A stretch of 64,000 nt of DNA from Archilochus colubris (taxonomy: Eukaryota; Chordata; Aves; Apodiformes; Trochilidae). Positions 27,201 to 32,920 of the stretch are shown here, in pieces. Each line of letters opens with the position of its first letter. Positions within the stretch are counted from its first letter, which is position 1. The DNA lies in the NCBI GenBank assembly GCA_023079485.1, contig CM041084.1, forward strand, positions 100,792,467-100,856,466. Reading direction: 5' to 3'. The notes under the pieces are model-generated. The model was not told the origin of the DNA, searched no databases, and was given only the letters and a program-made list of their open reading frames with translations. The translations under genes and the position numbers were made by a program.

Positions 27201-30200
27201 CACATGCTGCTTTGAATACTGGACTACTCTCCCCCAGTTGACTGCATTCACTAAAATCAAAACGTGTAGGGACAGGAATTGGTATGTTTAGAGCTCTCCT
27301 CAGGGAAAAGTGTAAAAAACCACCAGAGACAATGCTCATTTCTGAAGCCATGAAGCAAATGAACATTTGATAGATTTTCATTTGCTAGACAACTGAAATG
27401 TAACTGCCAGTGTCCTAGTTGCAATCATGCTGGCAGATGTTTAATTGTTTATGCATGTTTGAACCCCAGTTGCTTCATAAGAGAAGTTTTACTTCACTGC
27501 TGAGGCTGCTGAGTAAATAGCAAGTGTCCCCAGAAGCCAACAAAACTTTGAATAGCTGACAAGAGTAACTCGCCAATTTCCCAAAAAGTAAGGGAGTAAA
27601 TGTAGTCTTGAAAAGAGATTGCAGGAGGAAGGCTGGCAACAGATACAACAGGTTAGTTGCAAAACCGTGCACCATCTATTTTATTTGGCTTCTTCCTTTC
27701 CTCTCAAAATGTAGTACATACAGCACTAAAAATCTGGAACTTAGTGTCAGAAACTGCTACTGGCTGCATGTACATTTTCAGCAGAATCCGATTCCTGACT
27801 CATAGAAGCTTTGAAGAACTGCTTGCAAAATGCAGAAAAATTAAGCTCAAAAGAATTTTCTCGGATGCATTGGCTACTTACAGAAGATTCATTGGTGCCA
27901 AAGATGTCTCGCACATCCCGGACTGTGTGTTTATTCTTCTTCCTCAGTGTCTGAGTGTAAGTGTTGTACCTCTTCTGTACTGCAGCAGCTTGAGTTCGGG
28001 TCAGAGTAGAAAGGAGGGCTTGGCCATCCTCCTCTTCAGCTCCCGAGATCAGTGTAGACAAACCCACATCTTGCAGCCATTCTGCCTCCAGCTCTCCTTC
28101 TGCAGAGGAAGAGAGTGTTACCAGGCTTGGCATTGGAGGGAGTGGGGGCTAAAGGAAGGGAAGTAGCACAGCAGACCACTTTCTTAGCCTTTACCTCCAG
28201 GAGACTCCACTTCCAATCTTTCTTAGTCCACACGTGTAAGTTAATTTAGTTTTGTCAACACACTGTCAACTCAGTTTGGCAATCTCTGCACAGGAAAAGT
28301 TCAGGAGAAGAACAGAAGATGTATTTTTTAACCTGTGCATCAACACATTGATGTGAAGGAGGCAGTAGACTGCCTAGCCTGTCACAGCAAGGTTGATAAA
28401 ACTAGTTTTTCATTCAAGAGCATATATGTCTTCAGTTACCATTTATACCATGTTGTACCGGATGAAGCGATTTGACAAGTGGAACTTAAACTCTAATTAA
28501 AATAAGCAAAAATACTGAAATGGTGTCTACAACAGAATAATGTATTTGCACACTAAGGATGAGATTGGAGATGCCAGAGAGTCAGCTGATAATCAGAGAC
28601 CTAGTGAAGATGACACACCAAGAGAAGTGTGATGTCCATCTAAGCCTCTTTTGGACAAGATGGATAAGAGCCAGGACCACTCACTAAAGAGCAAGGTTCA
28701 GGTAGGGGTAAGTATTCAAGGAGGTCAGGTTGGGGTGGAAGTTGCAGAAATAGTTACCCTTGCATGCTAGGTGTCATCCTGATTTCTGTTAAAGACTGGC
28801 TAGCACTCTATATCCTGGGATTCCCTGATATCCTGATGAGTGACTAACACTTTCCTGAATCCTGTTCAGAATTTGTTTCTCAAATGGTAGCTGGCACCAT
28901 AGTGGGATCATGTGTGGTGTAAAACAGTTTTTTCTTTCCTCAGATTTCAGCTTGCTATCCGTTACATTAAATGAATATCCCTGATCACTGTTGGACAAGG
29001 AGAATCTCCCAGACTATTGTCTCCAAGTAATTTTAATTTTTTTCATCGTTGCCTTTTTATTTGTCCGCTTATAAAGTAAGGAGTCAGAGTCCTTTAAAAT
29101 TCTCTCTTCACACAGGAGGTTTTGAGGGCCTTCATTTTAACGCTGTCTGTGAACAATCCTAGCTCAACAATGTGCTGTTTGAGACAAGGCAACAACTGCA
29201 TTCCAGCTTTGACTGAAGAAGAGGTATTAGAAATAAACATGTCAAACAGGAAATGGATTAATTTGCAGCATGTTCTATAGAATAACTAGTCAATGAACTT
29301 ATTGTTCTTTGTCCAGCACTGGTCCTAATGGCAGGTTGGTATTTCTACTCTCCCTTTATTGCCTCTTCTTGACATCAGAATGCAGGCAGATTGATAGATA
29401 CCAGTTTGTTTCACTTTGACAGTTAAGATACACACAAAAAAAGAAAATTACAGGGCTGGACTTTAGGGCATGTGAAAGAATTTTACACATGTGCCTTCAC
29501 TGACTTAATTGTTAACTGCCTTGTTTCTTTACAAAGCTCTACAAAATATATCTGCTTCTAAACCCCCTGTGTTCAATGGGGTCTGGCAAGCCCTATATCC
29601 CATGAAAAAGCTTGTCTTCACTCTGATCCTTCCTGTATTCACAGATAAAATGGCAGGCTGCTCATTTCACACTTTGAACCAATGGTTCTTCTACCATCTT
29701 CACTCTTCTTTCTAAAAAAGTATCTTCTCCTTTCCATGTGCCACTGTTCCAGCTGCATCCATTAATGTTCCTGAGGAATCTTAATATATTAATTTCAACA
29801 CATTCCTTCCAAAAACTTTGCTTTTAATCAAACTTGGTTTTCATCATGCTTTGAAAAATAGTAAAGCAGACATGAATTGTACCTGCTTACCAGCCACCCT
29901 GTGACTTGTTTTCTCTGGCTTTTGCCCTTTTCCTGTTCCAACCACTTGCGAACAATAAACGAAGAAATAACGACAACAACCAGAGGAGTAAACCTACTAC
30001 AGAGAATGAATTTCTGCATACAAAAAAGTCTCAAAAATTTATGACACAGAAGTTTAAATAAGGGCTAAAAGAAAAGCATATTGTTTCAGAAAACATTATT
30101 TTTACAGTGGTAGCTACTTATATAGCAGGGTCTTGATACAGTGTTCTATTCTGCTGCACCACAAGACAAGCATAATTAAGAGGGTTCCCTTTGGCTTTTT

Positions 30201-32759
30201 ACTCTCTTTTTTCAGAGTTTTCTGGGAAAAAACACGGGCTTTTCTTCGAATTTCAAATGTAACTATAACTAATTCACAGCATCATAGCCTTGTAACACCA
30301 AATGTTAAAGCAGTTTTGCATATCTCTGCCATCTTATATGTGACTTCCTCTTCCCTATATTCCCATTCTTTGTATCACGCATTACAATCTGCCTTTCTTT
30401 CTTAACCATAGTTATTAATGTCAGAAGAGTAAGTGTGCTCAAGTTTTCTTCTCTCGTGTGTGACGTGGCAAAACCCAGCACTGTGATTTTGACAGTATCA
30501 GTGGAGTCTGGCTATTATCCTTTGGCTTCCTTCTTGAGGACTCTATACCTCTTCTTCTAAAAGACATCTCAAAATGGTGATGAATATTTGGTTTTATTTT
30601 GCCCTGAGGACTTTCACATTGATTTTCAGTGGTCTAGTCCTCAGCAAGGGGTATTATCCTATTAGGAGTTTAATAGAATATTTCCAAGATTTATAATCCT
30701 AAAATAAATATAATCTCAAAGCTAACAACTAGGATGAGCCCTCCCTGGTTCTGTGTGGGTGTATACAATATATATGTGTGTTTAAAATAACAGTATGAAG
30801 GTAAATGATGCATGAAGATGTATTGCATTTTACCTCACATTTTCATTTTTAATTCATGACAAAGGGGGAAAAATCAATGTAATATAATGAAATGTAATCA
30901 GACAAATGGTGCTATGGCACTGCAGCAGAGTTTGCACTGTTTTGAAGATTTAGCTCAGCAGTCTAATGGAAATCTAATGGAAAAGTTTCTGAGAATGTAG
31001 AAAATAGCCTCCTGTATGGCCTTGTCATACTAACTTACCTGACTTGGTAACTCACATACATGTGACATTCCCCTGACCAGGCAGATAAGTCAGGGATATC
31101 CAGTTCATGCTGACAATAGTATGAAGGAGACACTGAGATAGTCCCTGTTTCCTGGGGTCTCCAAGATAGAGAGCATGATGAAATTAATTTTCACAATAAG
31201 GACAAACTGAATGAGGCAAATTGCTTTTCTGCTTTTCCATAGCAATAACTGTAAAGTTCCAATGACACCTTCACTGTTTTTTACTTGAGACCACAGGCCA
31301 GCACAAAGAAGTGCACTTTGGATTTAAGTTGCCAGACCATAACTCTCACAGCAGATCAAGACTTCTGATGAATACAGGTGGTCTCCTTTTGTTTCTAGGA
31401 GAGCACTCTCTGAAACTATTGAGTAGGAGGTGATCCCTAGGGAAACAGTACATGGTTGGAGCTAGATACCACTGTGTTGGATACATGACTGGCTTAATAA
31501 AATAGCACCTTTTCCCCCTTTTCACCCTCTTTCCTGGTAGCAGAGTTAACAACATCCCATTGCACATCAAGGTAAGAAAAATACACTGTCTCTCATTCCT
31601 ATAATTGTATGGGAAGAACACACCAATGTTTTAAAATCTCTTCCTGGATCAGTAATCACCAGACTGGTGACCACGATTCCCAAAAGGGTGACAGCAGTTA
31701 TCACTGGGTCATGACCTCAAAAGAAATTTGGTTTCATCCTATAGTAACACCTGGTACTTTGTGTTGCACAATAGAATGCATTTGTAAGAGGGGTCATAAC
31801 TGGAGAAAAATGAGAATTGCTGTTCTAGATGTTATCAAATCATCTAACACAAAGCTGCATTGCAACAAGGTAGTTCAGACCACTGCGTGTGTTTTCCAAA
31901 CACACTATGAGAAAGCAGACAGGGAAACATTAACATAACAGAATGAGGCAGTATTATCTTAAACATAACTAGTACAAATGACAAATTAATTTTGACAAGT
32001 GAGGGGTCTGAATGATGTAGGAAGCTATATATTCAGATTTATCTCTAATCTCTCCTTGAATTACATCTAAATTGGGCAATCTCAGGGAAACAGGCCTTTA
32101 ACAAAATTGTGATAGCACCAAACAGTATCTTTAAAGCTGCCTTAAGACTTTCATAACTCCTGCATCATCTCCAACTGAAAGCCAGAAAATTGAAAATTCC
32201 AGTATTCTAAATTAACTTTGTTTATTTTATACATTTTAATTTAGTTTAGTTAATTCTGGAGATGAAGTTTTCATTTACTCTCTTTTCTGCACTACCTGTC
32301 TTCCTGAAGCACAAATAAAATAAATGCAAAAATACTAACTTTAGAAGCCAATTACCAGCCCCAGTGCATAAAGAAAATCGAATTATTGTTTCTCTCCAGT
32401 GACATCTCAAATATTGACTATGATGTTCAGAAGTGGAGCTACAATGTTCCTAGACCTAGTCTAGTACTAGGATGACACGAGGAGGGAGATCTGGACATCA
32501 CTAAAAAGATGAGGCAAAGTTAGGGGATGAGGAAGAAGTGGTGACTGTGTGCTCACCATCAGCAGGTTTGAACTCCAAGAGCGTTGCTTCTTCAGCTCCA
32601 TCTTCACTGCTCTCCTTGATACTCTCCACTTCACACCAGAAATCCTCCATAGAGGTGCTGTCCATGGAGGCCTGTGAGTTGGAACGACTGAATGCCGGAG
32701 GAGGTGTTGAGTCACTAGAAAGCATCCTGTTAAGTCTTCGACAGCGAGGGAGGGACTTT
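3146..32759 (-). CDS. ARHGAP28: ARHGAP28 (Rho GTPase-activating protein 28), 14 joined coding exons; 5' end not in view
   Basis: The protein should stimulate GTP hydrolysis by Rho-family GTPases and so act in the cytosol on actin and stress-fibre control (family knowledge). Fourteen minus-strand exons join in phase into 612 codons from the Met at 32725 to the TGA at 3146. Residue order: SRSNSQAS / SMEDFW (about 13-30), ELEAEWLQDVGLSTLI and LLSTLTRTQAAAV (about 59-98), linker (130-211), RhoGAP domain (about 268-475), basic linker (472-519) and C-terminal module (520-612). RSNS..S.DS.SMEDFW, LNSQTKAKDILARF and HCLDPDAY...NPQAEWVIKP are what I remember of mammalian ARHGAP28. ARHGAP18 differs there, for example in the stretch after SKVSMAIQL. 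The RhoGAP core itself (GILRVPG, NLHQELEAKFY) looks closer to ARHGAP18/40. About 60 residues present in the human linker are not accounted for. The frame stays open upstream of the Met, so at least one earlier coding exon is missing from this model. Confidence 0.9.
3238..5071 (-). other. ARHGAP28 intron M-N
   Basis: A GT-AG intron joining AATATAG to GTCAGCAC. It is AT-rich and contains no recognisable repeat or RNA gene. Small open frames inside it on both strands are unsupported. Confidence 0.85.
5072..5136 (-). CDS. ARHGAP28: ARHGAP28 exon M: C-terminal module, part 2
   Basis: The acceptor is TATCCTATCCTAG before 5136 and the donor AATATAG|GTAGGTC after 5072. The exon is 65 nt: one base completing a Ser codon, 21 codons, one base carried on. 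It encodes RGSSQNMRGQIQSLHEIGGN plus I. GSS.....IQ..L(Y/H)EIGGNIG corresponds to the mammalian C-terminus. An AG nearer to the middle (before AACATGAGA) gives a stop with the incoming phase, so the upstream acceptor is the right one. Confidence 0.93.
5600..5724 (-). CDS. ARHGAP28: ARHGAP28 exon L: C-terminal module, part 1
   Basis: The acceptor is CCCCATACCTTCAG before 5724 and the donor GAAAACAG|GTGGGTAAA after 5600. The exon is 125 nt: 41 codons in phase 0 plus two bases. It encodes CDIPEGVIRVYAPLHSKVSM followed by AIQLNSQTKAKDILARFHCE and N. (D/S)VPEGVIRV.AP..SKVSMAIQL is shared by ARHGAP18 and ARHGAP28. The following LN(N/S)QTKAKDILA(K/R)F is specific to ARHGAP28 in my memory and is the best discriminator among the paralogues. 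Confidence 0.95.
5725..7188 (-). other. ARHGAP28 intron K-L
   Basis: A phase 0 intron. It holds a truncated CR1 end (6821-6938) and a short direct repeat of CTCTGTACTTGTT near 6643-6668. Mammalian ARHGAP28 has roughly ten more residues between the basic linker and VPEGV. I saw no exon for them here. Confidence 0.7.
6821..6938 (-). mobile_element. CR1 LINE 3'-end fragment
   Basis: The plus strand begins TCATAGAATTCCAGAATGG and continues through GGGACTTTAAAAATCATCTAG and CACCTTCCACGGGATCAGA to CTCAAAGCCCCATCC. This is the reverse complement of the 3' terminus of an avian CR1 element, so the element points to the minus strand. It is 5'-truncated and diverged, as is usual for CR1. It lies in the K-L intron. 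Confidence 0.9.
7189..7332 (-). CDS. ARHGAP28: ARHGAP28 exon K: end of GAP domain and basic linker
   Basis: The acceptor is CCTCCCTTTAG before 7332 and the donor CCAGAG|GTGTGG after 7189. The exon is 144 nt, 48 codons, phase 0 on both sides. It encodes VPSFLISQVRKMNEAAMSNS, FDKGVRKLLRRKTMERERPE and RPE. VPSFLI(T/S)QVR(K/R)MNEA and VRKLLRRKT(L/M)ERE match mammalian ARHGAP28 as remembered, and the Arg/Lys cluster is typical of this linker. The donor is weak. A second GT, 5 nt further on (GTGTG|GTAAAC), is closer to consensus but would shift the frame unless another exon follows. Confidence 0.9.
8034..8231 (-). CDS. ARHGAP28: ARHGAP28 exon J: RhoGAP Asn segment
   Basis: The acceptor is GTTTTTTTCCAG before 8231 and the donor TGGACA|GTGAGTAG after 8034. 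The exon is 198 nt, 66 codons, phase 0 on both sides. It encodes AFLQFLKKVVANEGKNKMNL, WNVSMIVAPNLF and, near its end, TTAHIVRLLIRYQDILWT. The NKMN...APNLF motif is the third RhoGAP signature. The Asn of APNLF (about residue 435) helps position the bound GTPase. The residues after APNLF are variable across paralogues. The frame runs past the donor for a short way, but the family homology stops at the splice site. Confidence 0.97.
8232..10031 (-). other. ARHGAP28 intron I-J (GC-AG)
   Basis: A 1.8 kb intron with a GC donor and AG acceptor. A GT-rich patch lies at about 9502-9525. I saw no repeat family or RNA gene in it. Confidence 0.85.
10030..10031 (-). other. ARHGAP28: Non-canonical GC splice donor of the I-J intron
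   Basis: On the minus strand the junction reads AAG|GCAAGT, a textbook GC-AG donor in which every other position matches the U1 consensus. The intron ends with TTTTTTTCCAG at 8232. The resulting protein join, NRDTAK followed by AFLQFLKK, is what the RhoGAP family predicts. No in-frame GT alternative is present at the junction. Confidence 0.88.
10032..10114 (-). CDS. ARHGAP28: ARHGAP28 exon I: RhoGAP helix, followed by a GC donor
   Basis: The acceptor is CATATTCTTAG before 10114. The exon is 83 nt: two bases completing a Lys codon, then 27 codons ending in phase 0. It encodes ISKIKLQLQALHLLIMLLPE and ANRDTAK. LQALHLL..LLPEANRDT is the RhoGAP helix that precedes the Asn-bearing segment. The downstream donor reads GCCAAG|GCAAGT, a GC rather than a GT. 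The nearest GT, 4 nt further on, would put the next exon out of frame. Confidence 0.94.
10115..11636 (-). other. ARHGAP28 intron H-I
   Basis: A phase 1 GT-AG intron. Its right-of-acceptor part holds a strongly AT-rich block (10231-10322). The rest is unremarkable. Confidence 0.85.
10231..10322. repeat. AT-rich low-complexity block
   Basis: About 90 bases composed almost only of A and T, with TATA, ATTAT and TTATAATTATATAATTA-like segments that pair with one another as imperfect inverted repeats. It lies 117 nt upstream of the acceptor of exon I. Confidence 0.85.
11637..11799 (-). CDS. ARHGAP28: ARHGAP28 exon H: RhoGAP core with catalytic Lys
   Basis: The acceptor is TTTTATCTTTCAG before 11799 and the donor GTGGAAA|GTATGTGC after 11637. 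The exon is 163 nt: 54 codons in phase 0 plus one base. It encodes NLHQELEAKFYEDTFDWDQV, then NDAAGLLKMFIRELPSPLF and VEYLPAFITLVE. The LLKxFxRELPxPL motif is the second diagnostic RhoGAP block. Its Lys (about residue 353) and the Arg of RELP are the structural and catalytic positions known from p50RhoGAP-type structures. Confidence 0.96.
11800..15016 (-). other. ARHGAP28 intron G-H
   Basis: A 3.2 kb phase 0 GT-AG intron. It is AT-rich, with no repeat family recognised. Short open frames on both strands have no support. Confidence 0.8.
15017..15094 (-). CDS. ARHGAP28: ARHGAP28 exon G: RhoGAP arginine-finger exon
   Basis: The acceptor is a long T-rich tract ending TTTCAG before 15094 and the donor GTCAAG|GTACATTC after 15017. 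The exon is 78 nt, exactly 26 codons, phase 0 on both sides. It encodes LLLKLEETGLETEGILRVPG and SASRVK. The Arg in GILRVPG (about residue 314 from the visible Met) is the catalytic arginine finger that RhoGAPs insert into the GTPase active site. Its presence argues for an active GAP. The flanking residues (ILRVPG) resemble ARHGAP18/40 more than the IFRLSG I recall in human ARHGAP28. Confidence 0.96.
15095..16395 (-). other. ARHGAP28 intron F-G
   Basis: A 1.3 kb phase 0 GT-AG intron. The acceptor side has an A-rich run on the plus strand (T-rich on the gene strand). Nothing else was recognised. Confidence 0.85.
16396..16487 (-). CDS. ARHGAP28: ARHGAP28 exon F: start of RhoGAP domain
   Basis: The acceptor is TTTATTTTTAAG before 16487 and the donor CAAAAA|GTAAGTATA after 16396. 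The exon is 92 nt: two bases completing a Glu codon, then 30 codons ending in phase 0. It encodes NGLFGVPLTILLENDQKKVP and GIKVPLIFQK. FGVPL is the usual first strand and turn of RhoGAP folds, and the IPxI/VPLIFQK helix follows. The acceptor is less typical, AAG rather than CAG, but phases on both sides agree. Confidence 0.96.
16605..16770 (-). CDS. ARHGAP28: ARHGAP28 exon E: region immediately before RhoGAP domain
   Basis: The acceptor is CCCTACTGCAG before 16770 and the donor GACGAG|GTACCTG after 16605. The exon is 166 nt: 55 codons in phase 0 plus one base. It encodes KFIVRKSRFGLTEVGDLS, PEDMKKIRYLSLIELTAFYD and GVELKRNRAERVRGR. The RFGLTE.GDLS.EDMKKIR.LSLIELTAF pattern is highly conserved in ARHGAP18/28/40 and predicts an alpha-helical lead-in to the GAP domain. 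It lies only 117 nt from exon F, one of the two shortest introns in the gene. Confidence 0.96.
16771..20188 (-). other. ARHGAP28 intron D-E
   Basis: A 3.4 kb phase 0 GT-AG intron. It contains the longest intronic open frame on the gene strand (18632-19114, 160 codons), which has no recognisable motif. No repeat family was identified. Confidence 0.8.
20189..20346 (-). CDS. ARHGAP28: ARHGAP28 exon D: linker with EELSYEVSFSES motif
   Basis: The acceptor is CCCTTGTTTTCAG before 20346 and the donor TTGCCT|GTAAGTTTG after 20189. The exon is 158 nt: two bases completing a Ser codon, then 52 codons ending in phase 0. The encoded stretch contains EELSYEVSFSES and QRFKKEDSALP, matching the EELSFEVSYSE and IKKEDYVL landmarks of mammalian ARHGAP28 as remembered. 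The segment between is poorly conserved and rich in Lys, Pro and Gln. It connects the N-terminal block to the region just before the RhoGAP domain. Confidence 0.93.
20347..22232 (-). other. ARHGAP28 intron C-D
   Basis: A 1.9 kb phase 1 GT-AG intron. I see no repeat family or RNA gene in it. Confidence 0.8.
22233..22320 (-). CDS. ARHGAP28: ARHGAP28 exon C: Pro-rich linker
   Basis: The acceptor is CCTTGCCTATCAG before 22320 and the donor TTAGCT|GTGAGTATG after 22233. The exon is 88 nt: 29 codons starting in phase 0, plus one base. It reads PTFETVPVSPVPSNGIQLPG followed by QKPLWKSVS. It aligns with the ETIPVLPVHSNGSPEPGQP region that I recall in human ARHGAP28. The segment is low-complexity, Pro/Val/Ser-rich and probably disordered. 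It was identified by splice sites, phase and this short similarity, because no ORF of useful length marks it. Confidence 0.85.
24328..24352. repeat. Poly-T tract (25 T)
   Basis: An uninterrupted run of 25 T followed by CCAG. It reads as poly-A on the ARHGAP28 strand. No retrocopy body was recognised beside it. Confidence 0.95.
25422..25444. repeat. Poly-A tract (23 A)
   Basis: An uninterrupted run of 23 A followed by GAAAC. No SINE or processed pseudogene was recognised upstream of it. Confidence 0.95.
27882..28099 (-). CDS. ARHGAP28: ARHGAP28 exon B: family-specific N-terminal block
   Basis: The acceptor is TTCCTCTGCAG before 28099 and the donor TCTTCT|GTAAGTAG after 27882. The exon is 218 nt: two bases completing a Glu codon, then 72 codons ending in phase 0. 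It encodes GELEAEWLQDVGLSTLIS, an acidic EEEDG, LLSTLTRTQAAAVQKRYNTY, TQTLRKKNK and VRDVRDIFG. This block is a signature of the ARHGAP18/28/40 subfamily and lies before the RhoGAP domain. Its function is not established from sequence. Mammalian ARHGAP28 continues after DVRDIFG with about 60 residues that I could not find in the following 5.6 kb intron. Both neighbouring exon boundaries are phase 0, so an extra cassette exon would keep the frame. Confidence 0.95.
28100..32556 (-). other. ARHGAP28 intron A-B
   Basis: A 4.5 kb phase 1 GT-AG intron joining GATG to AAGGAGAG. No known repeat family or additional exon was recognised. Confidence 0.8.
32557..32759 (-). CDS. ARHGAP28: ARHGAP28 exon A: Ser-rich N-terminal segment (first exon located)
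   Basis: The acceptor is a pyrimidine-rich stretch ending TTTGCAG at 32760, and the donor is GATG|GTGAGC after 32557. The exon is 203 nt: one base finishing an upstream codon, 67 codons, then one base carried over. It reads KSLPRCRRLNR followed by MLSSDSTPPPAFSRSNSQAS and continues through SMEDFWCEVESIKESS to FKPAD. The KS(I/L)PRCRR(I/L)NRML and FSRSNS(E/Q)AS segments match mammalian ARHGAP28 as I recall it. The Met at 32723-32725 could start a short isoform. The 11 conserved codons before it show that the long form begins further upstream. The Ser clusters are probable phosphorylation sites (inference). Confidence 0.92.
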
Positions 32760-32796
32760 CTGCAAACAGTAATGGAAAGAGAAATATCTTTCTGTG

Positions 32797-32920
32797 TTCA
32801 AGAAGAGCTTGGATGTGGCACTTAGTGCCAAGGTCTAGCTCATGTGGCGGTGTTAGGTCATAGGCTGGACTTGGTGATCCCAGGGGCCCTTTTCAGCCTC
32901 AAGGATTCTGGGACTGTTTG
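32797..32920 (+). mobile_element. CR1 LINE 3'-end fragment next to exon A
   Basis: The plus strand reads TTCAAGAAGAGCTTGGATGTG, then CTTAGTGCCAAGGTCTAG, GTGTTAGGTCATAGGCTGG, ACTTGGTGATCCCAGGGG and GGATTCTGGGACTG. These correspond in order to the 3' end of avian CR1 in the sense direction. The fragment is antisense to ARHGAP28 and starts 37 nt upstream of the exon A acceptor. It therefore borders the branch-point region. Confidence 0.85.

Larger units (their letters stand above)
22321..27881 (-). other. ARHGAP28 intron B-C (may hide one exon)
   Basis: 5.6 kb between two phase 0 boundaries. A 25-T run (24328-24352) and a 23-A run (25422-25444) lie within it. Mammalian ARHGAP28 has about 60 residues that belong at this point. 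I scanned for them and found nothing convincing, so the stretch may include an unrecognised diverged exon or the exon may be absent. Confidence 0.7.

Noticed and set aside
27657..28166. 169-codon plus-strand open frame, the longest in the window
   Set aside because: It lies antisense to ARHGAP28 exon B and its intron flank. The conserved coding signal is on the minus strand and no motif is visible in this frame.
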